Source: Planctomycetota bacterium
Lineage (GTDB): Bacteria; Planctomycetota; Brocadiia; JAADGH01
Assembly (NCBI GenBank): GCA_013152475.1
Contig: JAADGH010000200.1
Coordinates: forward strand, 29,034 to 93,033
Direction: 5' to 3'
Length of the DNA stretch: 64,000 nt
Made by a program: the position numbers and the translations under genes
Notes under the pieces: model-generated
Databases searched by the model: none
Seen by the model: only the letters and a program-made list of their open reading frames with translations
Told to the model about the DNA's origin: nothing
Part shown: one piece after another, positions 52,393 to 61,640 of the stretch
Numbering within the stretch: position 1 is the stretch's first letter
Layout of the letters: each line of letters starts with the position of its first letter

Positions 52393-53289
52393 CTACTCGG
52401 TCCCCGAGATCGACTTCGCGCAGCGGAAGCCAATGCCCTTCTCGGGCACGCGGACGTCGATGCCTTCACGGTAGGTGGCGGTGGTGGACCAGGGGGCGCG
52501 CATAGAGCGGGCGCCGCCCTTGATGACGAGGATGTCCTCCAGCTCGGCCCCGCCGCCAAGGGACTGGAGGATATCCGTCTGCCGGCGGTAGTCCGATTTC
52601 AGCTTCATTCCCGCAAGGATATAGGACAGCTCGTAGATGACCGGCGGGCGTTCGTTGCTCGTCGGGGCCAGGGGAATCGTGTAGTAGGTGCACGTCCACT
52701 CTGGCGGGTAGGAGACCATGTCATAGCATCCGTACGGACTGACGTTCGAGGGGATGCTCCCCACTGGGCGGAGCTTTGCCTCGGTGGCGTGCATGGTCAC
52801 GTCCGGTTCATTGCCCCAGGGATAGAGCCGCCCGGCCGGGCCCCGGGCCGCCTTCTCCCACTCCTTCTCCGTGGGGAGGCGCTTTTTCGCCCACTTGGCG
52901 TAGGCGACGGCGTCCTGCCAACTTACATTCACCACCGGGAAATCCTCGCGACCGATCGGGATGCGGCCGTCGGGCCAGTCGCGCGGCGGCGGATGTCCCG
53001 TCGCCTCGATGAAGGCGGCATAGCCGGAGTTCGTCACCTTGTATTTGTCGATGTAAAAGGCGGGGATGGAAACCTTCCGCGCGGGTTGCTCGTCCACCGG
53101 TCCATCGTTGCGGCCCATGATGAACTGCCCGGCCTCAACAAGGACCATTCCGGGAGGGGGGGAAGGGATCTCGCCGGCCGGATAGGATGCCTCTCGTCCG
53201 GACTTCGCGCAGCCCGCAACACCAAGGCAAGCCAGAAACACACACAACAAAACCCGGTTGGCAGCCTGAAGCATGGTCAGTCTTCGCAT
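52393..53289 (-). CDS. FGE-like (SUMF1/EgtB/PvdO family) lipoprotein
   Basis: 298-residue predicted lipoprotein (signal ANRVLLCVFLACLGVAGC). The mature domain has the FGE fold: PPPGMVLVEAGQFIMGRND, FYIDKYKVTNSGYAAFI, FPVVNVSWQDAVAYAKWAKK, RLPTEKEWEKAARGP, LYPWGNE, KGGARS and GIGFRCAKS. In classical FGE a pair of Cys oxidises the sulfatase Cys; here only C-terminal FRCAK is obvious, so catalytic status is unclear, and many such lipoproteins are non-enzymatic. ATG at 53289 overlaps the end of the repeat-protein gene by 13 bases, indicating coupled expression. Convergent with Topo VI. Confidence 0.82.
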   Translation of the reverse strand: MRRLTMLQAANRVLLCVFLACLGVAGCAKSGREASYPAGEIPSPPPGMVLVEAGQFIMGRNDGPVDEQPARKVSIPAFYIDKYKVTNSGYAAFIEATGHPPPRDWPDGRIPIGREDFPVVNVSWQDAVAYAKWAKKRLPTEKEWEKAARGPAGRLYPWGNEPDVTMHATEAKLRPVGSIPSNVSPYGCYDMVSYPPEWTCTYYTIPLAPTSNERPPVIYELSYILAGMKLKSDYRRQTDILQSLGGGAELEDILVIKGGARSMRAPWSTTATYREGIDVRVPEKGIGFRCAKSISGTE

Positions 53290-54047
53290 TGAGTATCCGC
53301 TACGTACTCCGGGCAAGATCTGCTGGAAGCCCCGCCGAGAAATCCGGGACATGCCGAGCTCGGCATGCTCACGACGAACTTTCGCGTGTTGGTCCTCGGA
53401 CGGACAAGGCAGTGGGTGAACACCCGAGACGGGCCGGAACCGACGAAGGACGTGGTGGCCCTCGCCGTGCGCCCTGCGATGAAACGTGTCACGTAGCTGG
53501 ACCGGGAGAGGATGTGATAGGTGTTGTTCGTGCCGGACTTCACCACATGGTTCGTCACGGAGCTGGTTGGGGAATCCGCAAGGAAACCGCGGAGCTGGGA
53601 ACTTGGGCAGCCCAGCAGGAAGCCACGAATCGCCTGCGATCCCCCCTTGACGATGTAGCCGCTGATCTCCTTTGAACCCGTCAGGTGGCCGACGATCTCC
53701 GACCGGGCCGCCAAACGCTGGACGCAGGCGCTCGGGCAGGAGATGATGTATCCCTTTGCCTCACCGAAGTCGCCCGCCATAAACCGAGCATTCGAGCTCG
53801 GGCGGATCACGAGGTGCTTGTCATCAAGACATGACGACCACCCCACGAGTATGCCGGAGCACGTGTCCGTCGAGGAGAGGACCACGTAGTGTTTCATCTT
53901 CCGGCTGTCCCTTCCGCCGGGGAACTGGACCTTGCTGGAGGGCTGACCTGCGATGTAGGCCACATCGCAGGCGGAAGCCGCAGGCGGCGCAACCGCTCCG
54001 AGACAGAGGGCAAGTGCAACGGCGAGATGGGCCGATCTCTTGTTCAT
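53277..54047 (-). CDS. secreted protein made of 11-12 residue repeats
   Basis: 256 residues with a signal peptide (NKRSAHLAVALALCLGAVAP, cleavage near ASA). After about residue 50 the whole chain is a series of about 15 short repeats of the form [GHK]-[aromatic or aliphatic]-[ILV]-h-x-x-x-S-x-x-x, for example KHYVVLSSTDT, KHLVIRPSSNAR, GYIISCPSACVQ, GYIVKGGSQAIR, GFLLGCPSSQLR, HILSRSSYVTR, KFVVSMPSSACP. This spacing suits a narrow beta-solenoid; several repeats hold Cys. No known family. ATG at 54047 is chosen because it yields the signal peptide; an upstream frame to 54116 is not signal-like. Immediately upstream of, and overlapping, the FGE-like lipoprotein gene. Confidence 0.75.
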   Translation of the reverse strand: MNKRSAHLAVALALCLGAVAPPAASACDVAYIAGQPSSKVQFPGGRDSRKMKHYVVLSSTDTCSGILVGWSSCLDDKHLVIRPSSNARFMAGDFGEAKGYIISCPSACVQRLAARSEIVGHLTGSKEISGYIVKGGSQAIRGFLLGCPSSQLRGFLADSPTSSVTNHVVKSGTNNTYHILSRSSYVTRFIAGRTARATTSFVGSGPSRVFTHCLVRPRTNTRKFVVSMPSSACPGFLGGASSRSCPEYVADTQCED

Positions 54048-54109
54048 AGCGGTTATTTTACCATATTTCCTCGGGGGGTCAAATCGAAAGTCAAGAAAAA
54101 GAAATTCCT

Positions 54110-56065
54110 CTACCACACATGAATCATGTGGCCGTTGCCCATGAAAAAGACCGCATCCACGAGGAACGACACCCCCACACCGACCACATACCCGATGAGC
54201 AACCCGAGGAAAAGCGGCCTCGCACGCCGATAGCCGTTGATCCCGCCCAGCGACAGGATGGTGAATTTAGCGACCCACGTGATAAAGATCGAAAAGGCCA
54301 GGTTGTGTGTCACCCAGATGCTCGACACCGCGCAGCCGATCGGACTGACCGGCCACCACGCCACCCGGTACCGCAAGACCGCCACCGCGACGTAGGTCAC
54401 GGCCCCGACTCCGAAGAAGGCCATCCGCGACCAGTCGACGCCGAAGGGGTTTCGCATCTTCGAAACCAGGTTGTTGAACATGGCCTGGTTGCCGTAGCGG
54501 AAGGTGTAGACCCCGAAGTTGTAGGCCCCGTATCGGTAGCCAAGGTAGAGGATCACCCATACCGATGTGACCATGCCGACCCCCAGAGCGATAACGGTGG
54601 CGAGCAGGAGTTTTTTCTTGTTCACACCGATGACAGCCCCCAGCCGGGCGATGTGGGCGAGGGGACAGATGGCGAACGAGTTGCCCAGGCCGAAGTGGGC
54701 GTACGACAGGGCCAGGGACGTCGCGCTCGCGGGGGTCATGTTCGTCAGGCCGATCGTGTAGAAGGTAAAGCTCTGCGGCGTGATGGGGGCGCGCATGTAG
54801 ATCTGCCCGCTCTCCGCCACGAACTTCGTCACGCCGATGTACATGATCATCATGGCCAGGAAGAACACGATCGCTACCTTCAGCGACATGCCCGACTGCA
54901 CCAGCCAGGCGATCAGAAACACCGTCCCGAACAACAGCCCCCAGAAGGCAGCGCGATAGGAGAGGAGCTCGTCCGAATCGTCCACCTCGGGGGCGCGGCC
55001 GACGGCCTTGCGGAACACGTCGGCCAGTTGCTTTCGTGCGACCCAGAGGGCGAGGAGGGTCATGGCCGTAAAGGCGCCGAAGTTCTGCCAGCCAAACGAC
55101 GCGCCGCCGCGCGATCCCCACATGTCCGAGGAGCCGATGGTGAAGCCCGTTCGATTGAAAATGCCCATCTGGACCAGATTGATGACGTAGAACAGCCAGA
55201 TGCTCAGCAACACGTCGAGATTGGTGAAGTAGGCGAAACCGATGCAGAAGAAATTGACCTTCACGTCGATCGACGGGATATACCGCCCGAGCCGCATGCG
55301 CCGGTGCTGACCGATGGGGATCTCCGGGAACTGGGGATAGAAGTACGTGCCGATGTTCCAGGCGATGATGACGAAGGGGACGGCCATGCCGATGAGGAAC
55401 AGCCGGTTGCGGAACAGGGCGGGGATGCCGAGCCTGCGGTCCTGCTCGCTCAGGACGATGGGCACCTCGGCCAGAGGGAAGGGCAGGCGCTCCTTGTCCA
55501 CCCACTGCTTCCGGAGGATGGCGACCACGCAGATGCCCACCAGTCCAAGCGCGGCGAGGAAGAGCCCCCACCAGAACAAGGGGATGATCCACACCGACCA
55601 GGGGATCGATTCGCCGGGCGGCTTTCCCTCGAAGAACCACGTCATCGCATCGCCGGACGAGCTCGGCAGCGCCCACTGAGGCAGGTAGGGATGGAACGAC
55701 TCGGCCCATCGGTTTTCGAAGGAGGCGAAGTAGTACGGCGCGGCGATGGTGGCGACAAGAAGCCCGGCGAAGTTCGCCGCCGGAATGGTCGCGCCGATCC
55801 AGATCATGCAGAAGATGACGATGAAGTCCCCGCGCGAGAGCTCCAGCCGCGGAACGAACCGATGGAGCAGCCACATCATCGGCAGCACCAGGAACACAAC
55901 GACCAGCATGGCCGCCATGGGCAGATGCGCAAACACGACACGGGAGGAGTGGACGACGTAGGCCGAATAGTGCGCGAGGAAACATGCAATCGCGACGCCG
56001 AACGAGCCCATAACAAGGGCCCGCCAGGAAACGTCTCGATTTTCGCGCTCAGAGATTTCAGTCAT
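54110..56065 (-). CDS. OPT-superfamily-like multispanning transporter (DUF6785-type)
   Basis: 651 residues, about 14-16 predicted helices. Recognisable features: MWLLHRFVPRLELSRGDFIV, IWIGATIPAANFAGLLVATI, long exoplasmic loop GKPPGESIPWSVW, LPFPLAEVPIVLSEQ, TGFTIGSSDMWGSRGGASFG, and AHFGLGNSFAICPLAHIARL. This matches large uncharacterised membrane proteins related to oligopeptide transporters that occur near sulfatase and DUF4838 genes in PVC-type bacteria. Possible import of peptides or glycan fragments. ATG at 56065 preferred; a TTG at 56086 is possible. Divergent from the secreted protein at 56232. Confidence 0.8.
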   Translation of the reverse strand: MTEISERENRDVSWRALVMGSFGVAIACFLAHYSAYVVHSSRVVFAHLPMAAMLVVVFLVLPMMWLLHRFVPRLELSRGDFIVIFCMIWIGATIPAANFAGLLVATIAAPYYFASFENRWAESFHPYLPQWALPSSSGDAMTWFFEGKPPGESIPWSVWIIPLFWWGLFLAALGLVGICVVAILRKQWVDKERLPFPLAEVPIVLSEQDRRLGIPALFRNRLFLIGMAVPFVIIAWNIGTYFYPQFPEIPIGQHRRMRLGRYIPSIDVKVNFFCIGFAYFTNLDVLLSIWLFYVINLVQMGIFNRTGFTIGSSDMWGSRGGASFGWQNFGAFTAMTLLALWVARKQLADVFRKAVGRAPEVDDSDELLSYRAAFWGLLFGTVFLIAWLVQSGMSLKVAIVFFLAMMIMYIGVTKFVAESGQIYMRAPITPQSFTFYTIGLTNMTPASATSLALSYAHFGLGNSFAICPLAHIARLGAVIGVNKKKLLLATVIALGVGMVTSVWVILYLGYRYGAYNFGVYTFRYGNQAMFNNLVSKMRNPFGVDWSRMAFFGVGAVTYVAVAVLRYRVAWWPVSPIGCAVSSIWVTHNLAFSIFITWVAKFTILSLGGINGYRRARPLFLGLLIGYVVGVGVSFLVDAVFFMGNGHMIHVW

Positions 56066-56154
56066 GGCCGGTCCATCAGGGTCCAAGGCTGCACGACAAA
56101 GCGATCATTTTATGGACTTCCCTCCTCCCGTCAACCAAGAAAATGCTTGTCCCC

Positions 56155-56183
56155 TTGACACGAGGCGCGGAATAGGCTATGGT
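56155..56183 (+). promoter_or_regulatory. sigma70-like promoter of the 56232 gene
   Basis: Exact TTGACA (56155-56160), 17-bp spacer, TATGGT (56178-56183). Predicted start near 56190; 42-base leader. Confidence 0.5.
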
Positions 56184-56231
56184 TGTGCCGTACATTGAGG
56201 TGTTCTTGTTGTACAGAAAGGCACGCCGAGA

Positions 56232-56867
56232 ATGCTGAAACGTTGCGTTCTTCTCTTCTTGTTTGTGGGAGGATCGGCCACCCTCGCGCCGGGACAGTGG
56301 AATGGCCGCCATTCCCTCTCGCGTCCCGAAAAGGATCACGTCTGGGGGATCACGAGGAACGGGACCAGCTACCGTGTCATCCCCTATGATCTGATCGACC
56401 GCCTGAGCCACAAAAAACTCCGCAAGATGATCGGCGGCATCACCCCCGGCAGCGGCTACATCTTCTTCGTCGTCGCCATCGACAACACAAAGGGCAAGGA
56501 ACCCGTCGAGTTTTCCGCCTTCTCCGCAAGCGTCACATTCCACTGCGTCTGGCCCATGGCGGAGGATGCGGCACGGTACGACGTGGTGGACCTGCGGAAC
56601 TATTTCGCCGACCCCGACAACTCGCCGGAGAACAAAGAGGCCTATGAGAAGGTGAAGGCCATGTTCAAGACCCATCTGACCGTACCCCCCGGCAAGACCG
56701 GCTGGTCGCTTATCGCCATCCGCGATACCTTCAGCTTCGAACACTGCAAGAAGGCGGCCTGGGCCTTTCCGGGAGGACCGCCGAAAAAACTCTCCAAGCA
56801 GAAGTTCTCTCCGGCCACTCTCAAGAAGTGCCACGTCGAGGTCTTCCCCTGGGATACGGATCTCTGA
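56232..56867 (+). CDS. secreted protein of unknown function
   Basis: 211 residues with a signal peptide (MLKRCVLLFLFVGGSATLAP, cleavage near GQ). The mature part is a single alpha/beta domain: GRHSLSRPEKDHVWGITRNG, YRVIPYDLIDRLSHKKLRKM, FFVVAIDNTKGKEPVEFSAF, LTVPPGKTGWSLIAIRDTFS. No recognised family and no metal or catalytic motif stands out. Monocistronic, divergent from the transporter and convergent with the sulfatase. Confidence 0.72.
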   Translation: MLKRCVLLFLFVGGSATLAPGQWNGRHSLSRPEKDHVWGITRNGTSYRVIPYDLIDRLSHKKLRKMIGGITPGSGYIFFVVAIDNTKGKEPVEFSAFSASVTFHCVWPMAEDAARYDVVDLRNYFADPDNSPENKEAYEKVKAMFKTHLTVPPGKTGWSLIAIRDTFSFEHCKKAAWAFPGGPPKKLSKQKFSPATLKKCHVEVFPWDTDL

Positions 56868-56885
56868 CGCCTTCGCCGCGTAAGT

Positions 56886-58337
56886 CTATGTATCCCGGCC
56901 GAGCATGTGCGTGGCGGCCATCCGCATGTCGTCGTTCGTTTCCTCGATCCAGCGAAGCAGCCGGCGGCGGCCCTCCTTCGCCGCGTCCACCATAGCCGGA
57001 TCGTCAATCCGGTTCTTCAGCTCGTAGGGATCGTCCTGTAGATCATAGAGCTCATCGAACGATGGCGCATTGAACACATACTTGTAGCGGTCCCACCGAA
57101 TCATGCGCTGTGAGAACAGATACCGATGGCCGAAGTACTCGGCCATGACATCGTCCGGCCAGTTTGATGGGGCCCCTCGCAGCAGCGGCGCAAGGCTCCG
57201 CGCCTCGTAGTCGTCCGGCACGGGCACACCCGCGATCTCCAACGCCGTCGGCGCAAGGTCCATGTTCAGGACGAACTCATTCGAGACCGTCCCCGCATGC
57301 GTCACGCCGGGCCATCGAACCATCTGAGGGATGTGGTATATCTCCTCATACATATACGAACCCTTGTCATGGAACTTGCCGTGGCTGCCGCACATATCGC
57401 CGTGGTCCGTGCCGAAGAGAACGGCCGTGTCGTCCGCCAGGCCCATCTCCTCCAGCATATCGAGCACTCGGCCGATCTGCGCGTCGAGGAAGGTAGTCTG
57501 TGCAAAGCTGCGCGCGATGATCTCCCGCCATGTGTCATCATCCAGATCGATCGCGCGGTGGAAGCTCTCGCGGAAGCGCCGGTGGTGCGGCGGCTTGCCC
57601 TCGAGCGTGTCGTGGAAGTTCGGCCAGAGCTCGATGTCCTTCGGATCGTACATCTCCGCATATTCCGTCGGCGGGGTGTTGGGGTGATGCGGCAGCCAGT
57701 AGGACAGGAAGATGAGCCACGGCTTGCCGCCCTTCTCCCGGTCGGTCTGGAAGCGCTTCATCATGTCGATGGCGTACTCCGACAGGAAGTACGTGGACGT
57801 GGAGCGGATGTCGCCGATGGTCTCGCCCGCGATGGGGCCCTGACGCTCGGTGCAGTCCTTGATTGTGATCCTGCGCTCGGGTTTCTCCAGGCCCGTGCGC
57901 CCCAGATATTCCTTGTATTCCTCCGTCTGATACGGGTTGCCATAGTTCGGCACATCCATCCCCTCGAAGCCGTAGGTCGTCGGGACCTTCTCCCTGCCAC
58001 AGTGCCACTTCCCCACGTAGCCGCACCGGTATCCCGCACGGCCCAGCGGCTGGCTGATCAGCTCGATGTGATCCGGCAAATCGCGGACCGCCCACTGCAT
58101 CATGTCGTTGTTGTTCCACATGCGGTGCGAGTGGGGATATTTCCCTGTAAGCATCGACGCTCGCGCCGGCGAGCAAAGAGAGCAGCAGGTGTAGGCCCGG
58201 TCGAAGCGCACACCGGATTGCGCAAGCTTGTCCATGTTCGGCGTCTTGCACGGCGTCAAACCGTAGAGGCCCAAGGTATCGAAGCGCTGCTGGTCGGTCA
58301 TGATGTAGAGAATGTTGGGACGCTCTTCTGCCGGCAC
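56886..58337 (-). CDS. sulfatase (type I, formylglycine-dependent)
   Basis: 483-residue sulfatase. NILYIMTDQQRFDTLGLYG gives the metal strand, C55-S-P-A-R59 (CCSLCSPARASML) the modified Cys motif, then YVGKWHCG, SYWLPHHPNTPP and FGTDHGDMCGSHG for metal and sulfate. The C-terminal MIRWDRYKYVFNAPSFDELY and DLQDDPYELKN are typical of the family. No signal peptide, so it is predicted cytoplasmic. It lies directly downstream of the DUF4838 gene (15-base gap), with which it is probably co-transcribed. Substrate likely a sulfated sugar. Confidence 0.92.
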   Translation of the reverse strand: MPAEERPNILYIMTDQQRFDTLGLYGLTPCKTPNMDKLAQSGVRFDRAYTCCSLCSPARASMLTGKYPHSHRMWNNNDMMQWAVRDLPDHIELISQPLGRAGYRCGYVGKWHCGREKVPTTYGFEGMDVPNYGNPYQTEEYKEYLGRTGLEKPERRITIKDCTERQGPIAGETIGDIRSTSTYFLSEYAIDMMKRFQTDREKGGKPWLIFLSYWLPHHPNTPPTEYAEMYDPKDIELWPNFHDTLEGKPPHHRRFRESFHRAIDLDDDTWREIIARSFAQTTFLDAQIGRVLDMLEEMGLADDTAVLFGTDHGDMCGSHGKFHDKGSYMYEEIYHIPQMVRWPGVTHAGTVSNEFVLNMDLAPTALEIAGVPVPDDYEARSLAPLLRGAPSNWPDDVMAEYFGHRYLFSQRMIRWDRYKYVFNAPSFDELYDLQDDPYELKNRIDDPAMVDAAKEGRRRLLRWIEETNDDMRMAATHMLGRDT

Positions 58338-58352
58338 TGCTTTCCTCCTATT

Positions 58353-61300
58353 CTATTGCTCGGTCGGCGGATTCTTCCGCACCGCGACAAACCGATCCAC
58401 CCGGACCTCCGCGACATTGTCGGGATTCTTCGGGGGCGCGGCCCAGACATACATCCCGTTCTTCGGAATACACGTGGCGAGCTTCACCTTCATCCACTTG
58501 TCGTGCTCGACCTCGCTCGCGGCGCGGCGAATGGAACCGATGCCCTTCTTGTTCACCGCGTCATATACGCCGGCAGTGAACGCCAGGCCCTCGTCGCCCT
58601 TCTTCCGCACTTTCATAATCGCGAACACGTCGTACTCCTCCCCCGGATCGAAGGAGTCGGCGTTCCATCGCCACTGCGTGGCCCACTCGTGGTGGAAGCC
58701 ACCCATACTCACGCACTTGCCATCAACGGCTGTGGGGTCCGCCACGATTTCGCTATGCGTCCCGCGCTTGTAGAGCGAGAAGGTATCCTGCTCGCCGACC
58801 ACCTCGCCGGCGTAATGCCTCGATCCCGGCGCCGTGCCCGGCGGCGCGGGAGCCTGGGCGATGGCAGATACGTCGTCGAGAATCTCATACTCCTGAACAA
58901 TATCCTCGATCCGGCCGTTGCTCTCCAGGTTGCCTCCCGGCGTCTGGAAGCTCAGCGCAACATAAGGCCCTCGGGTGTTCGTCCGAATTGTGACCGACTC
59001 AATCTCGCCCTGCGGAATACGCCACTTGAGGCCAATCTTCTCCGCATGGTTGGCCAGCGTGATGCCCTCCTTCACGTCCGAGGGAGCGATGTCCACTTTC
59101 CCGGCGATACGGTCGCGCGGCAGCGCAAGGCGGATCGATGGCTTGCCGCTGGCAAAGGAGACTGTGATGTCATCAGGCGAACCGAGATTGAGGTAATGCT
59201 CCGATCCGATCTGCCGACCCGTTGGCGAAGGTGACTTGTTGACCAAATCGGTTCGAAGCGTGAACCGCTTGGCATTGCCCTTGGGCAGCGTGATCGTCCG
59301 GTTGTTGTAGATGATGTACTGCCACTGCGGCCACATGCGGAGGGTGGTTACGTCCTTTCCCGGCTTCACGGCATAGCGCAGACGCGGGATGCGCCAAAGA
59401 TTCGGCTTGCCGCGCCACTCGCCGTATCCCCCGGCAGCGGGGTACCGTGCCGCGGTGGGTTTCGCGACATATGACAGATTTCTGTTCCTGCCCAGGAGCG
59501 TGACTCCAATGATCCGCCCCTCCATGCCCGGGGTGACGTCGAATTTCAGCGCATCGTTCTTGATCGAAACGACCTTGTAGCCAAGCGCCCTGTCGAGGAT
59601 ACGTTCCTTGAAGAACTTGTAGAGCCGCCGGCCGCCCTCCCCGACGTGCGTCACCTTGTTCTCCTCGCAGATCTTCGTGAAGCGCTGGACAAGCGGGAGA
59701 AACTCATCATCTGATCCGCTCGTATAGCGACCCCCTTCGATCCGATACGACGCAGAGGCGCCCGGCTTCGCCCGGTGCTCTCGCAGGTAGCGGCAGATGC
59801 GCACGTAGTCGAGCGGGATGCGGCAGGCGCGAACATGCTTGAGGTCCTCCGGACTGTCGGCTACCAACTTCTCGGCCTCGGCGATGAACGCGTCGGACTT
59901 GTCGAGGATATCGTCCGTGAGAAACTTTGAATTCGGGTTCGCCCCGATGGTCATGTGGATGTTCTCGTTGCGCATCTTGTCGTGGAGGAGGTCGATGTAT
60001 TGCTGGATCACGGGCGCGGCCTTGCCGTAGTAGCCATCAAGAAAGTCGGCCATCAGCTTGCGGTCGTCCAGCTCAGGGTTCCAGAGCAGTTTGGCCAGCA
60101 TCCAGTGCCGAAGCTCGGAGAAGTATCCGCCGGGCGAGTGGTAGTTGCCCTGCTCGAAGATGCCCTTCACATTGTGTTTTACGAAAAACTGAATGTTCGG
60201 TTTCAGGGAATAGAGATTGGGGAAGGGAACGATGTAGTGGCCGAAGCACGTGACGTAATCCCACACCCACAGGCGATTGCACATCTCGGCCCAGCCCTTG
60301 ATGTCCTGCCGGAACTTCTGGTTCTGCTCGTAGTCGCACGTCGCCAGGGGGTGGGCAAAGCAGCATCGAATGCTGCACAGTCGCACCACGACATTCGGCC
60401 GTGGCCGGATCGTCTTCGGCGGCTCCTGCGTATAACTATAGGAAAGCGTGTCGATGATCTTGTCCGGGAACTCGTCGCGGACGGCATCGGCGATCTTGTT
60501 CACGTATTCGAGCACCGGCCCGATCTCCGCCCCCTCCGGTTTCTTTCGCTTCGATTTCTTCGCCGCCTCCGTGGCGGGCAGTTCCCGCTTCTCACGCAGG
60601 GCGATGGCCTGGCACTTTTCGCACTCGCACCAGCCGTGCCAGTCGTTCTGGGACACGCTGAAGACCGTCGCCTCGGGGTGCTCGCGCATCCATTTCTTCA
60701 CGCACTCGATACCGAGGCGGAGCACGTCCGGGTTGGTCAGGCACAACTGCCCGCGGATGCGCTGGCGCTTGCCGTTGACGAGGGAGAAGTACTCCGGATG
60801 CTCGTCGAAGTATTTCTCCGGCGGGATCATGCGATTGAAGGAGTGGACAAACATATAGTATTTGATCTGCCCGCCGTGCTTTTCCTCCAGCCTCGCTCGA
60901 TTGCCGTTGCATTTGTTCCGCGCGGCCCAGTCTCCATCAAATGCCTTGAAGCCGAACGGCTCGCGATACTCCAGGACGGGGACCTGCGTGTCGTCGATGT
61001 TGCCGAGGGCGATGCGATCCATCTTTGGGATGCGGCTGCAATCGTACGTGAACCACCGGCAGCCCAGGCGGTCTTCCAGAAACGTATAGACGCCGTACAT
61101 CGTCCCCCGCAGTCTGCCCCCTGCGATGACGAGGTGCGAGCCAACTGTCCGGATCGTAAAGCCTTCCTTCCCCAGTTTCTCGAAGTCGATCTTCACGCCG
61201 AGGCGCTCAAGGTGCTTGTTCTTCCCGAGGATGATTTCCTTCGGCTGTGGCTCGACGTCATCGGTCACGATCTTGAGTTCCGCGCCGGAGATCTCCTTCA

Positions 61301-61481
61301 GGAACCGCTGCAGCTCCTCGGCTGCATATTTCTCCGAGGGCGAGGCGTCGGTCCCGACGACGATCACGTAGTCGGACTTGCCACCGTCGGCCAGGACGAG
61401 TTCATCGGCGCTCGACATGCAGGGCCAGAGCAAGAACAAAAGTACGCCAACGCCAAGAGATACCGTGAGAAATCGTCTCAT
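58353..61481 (-). CDS. DUF4838-domain secreted glycoside hydrolase-like protein
   Basis: 1042 residues, signal peptide MRRFLTVSLGVGVLLFLLWP (then SSA). Residues ~30-135 form an alpha-glucuronidase/GH20-type N-terminal domain (PSEKYAAEELQRFLKEISGA, EIILGKNKHLERLG, GRLRGTMYGVYTFLEDRLGC). Residues ~150-560 are the TIM-barrel DUF4838 region (FVHSFNRMIPPEKYF, HPEATVFSVSQNDWHGWCEC, FEQGNYHSPGGYFSELRHWM). The C-terminal half has beta modules with a possible carbohydrate-binding fold near 820-1030. Family members are predicted polysaccharide hydrolases of unknown specificity. Good site GGGAGGGAAATC before ATG; promoter at 61523-61551. Confidence 0.85.
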   Translation of the reverse strand: MRRFLTVSLGVGVLLFLLWPCMSSADELVLADGGKSDYVIVVGTDASPSEKYAAEELQRFLKEISGAELKIVTDDVEPQPKEIILGKNKHLERLGVKIDFEKLGKEGFTIRTVGSHLVIAGGRLRGTMYGVYTFLEDRLGCRWFTYDCSRIPKMDRIALGNIDDTQVPVLEYREPFGFKAFDGDWAARNKCNGNRARLEEKHGGQIKYYMFVHSFNRMIPPEKYFDEHPEYFSLVNGKRQRIRGQLCLTNPDVLRLGIECVKKWMREHPEATVFSVSQNDWHGWCECEKCQAIALREKRELPATEAAKKSKRKKPEGAEIGPVLEYVNKIADAVRDEFPDKIIDTLSYSYTQEPPKTIRPRPNVVVRLCSIRCCFAHPLATCDYEQNQKFRQDIKGWAEMCNRLWVWDYVTCFGHYIVPFPNLYSLKPNIQFFVKHNVKGIFEQGNYHSPGGYFSELRHWMLAKLLWNPELDDRKLMADFLDGYYGKAAPVIQQYIDLLHDKMRNENIHMTIGANPNSKFLTDDILDKSDAFIAEAEKLVADSPEDLKHVRACRIPLDYVRICRYLREHRAKPGASASYRIEGGRYTSGSDDEFLPLVQRFTKICEENKVTHVGEGGRRLYKFFKERILDRALGYKVVSIKNDALKFDVTPGMEGRIIGVTLLGRNRNLSYVAKPTAARYPAAGGYGEWRGKPNLWRIPRLRYAVKPGKDVTTLRMWPQWQYIIYNNRTITLPKGNAKRFTLRTDLVNKSPSPTGRQIGSEHYLNLGSPDDITVSFASGKPSIRLALPRDRIAGKVDIAPSDVKEGITLANHAEKIGLKWRIPQGEIESVTIRTNTRGPYVALSFQTPGGNLESNGRIEDIVQEYEILDDVSAIAQAPAPPGTAPGSRHYAGEVVGEQDTFSLYKRGTHSEIVADPTAVDGKCVSMGGFHHEWATQWRWNADSFDPGEEYDVFAIMKVRKKGDEGLAFTAGVYDAVNKKGIGSIRRAASEVEHDKWMKVKLATCIPKNGMYVWAAPPKNPDNVAEVRVDRFVAVRKNPPTEQ

Positions 61482-61522
61482 GATTTCCCTCCCGAAGTTA
61501 GTTTGCGGAGCAATCCCGATGC

Positions 61523-61551
61523 ATCATATAGCAGCCCTTCCCACATGTCAA
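61523..61551 (-). promoter_or_regulatory. sigma70-like promoter of the DUF4838/sulfatase operon
   Basis: On the minus strand exact TTGACA (61551-61546), 17-bp spacer, TATGAT (61528-61523). Its -35 box lies 8 bases from the -35 of the opposite promoter at 61560. Confidence 0.6.
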
Positions 61552-61559
61552 GCCAAGCG

Positions 61560-61588
61560 TTGACCTGGCCCGGCAATCGGTGTATGAT
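61560..61588 (+). promoter_or_regulatory. sigma70-like promoter of the LamG/NPCBM gene
   Basis: TTGACC (61560-61565), 17-bp spacer, TATGAT (61583-61588). Predicted start near 61595; 46-base leader. Back-to-back with the DUF4838 promoter, so one regulator could control both. Confidence 0.6.
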
Positions 61589-61640
61589 GCCATGCGAAAT
61601 GATCTGGACCATTCACTCAATTGCCGAAGGGATTGGAGCC

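Noticed and set aside
54119..56158. 679-codon plus-strand frame
   Set aside because: Mirror of the OPT-like transporter; charged, repetitive His/Asp/Glu/Arg composition typical of antisense frames.
59955..61640. Upstream half of a 1187-codon plus-strand frame
   Set aside because: Antisense to the DUF4838 gene; the real protein begins with the signal peptide at 61641.
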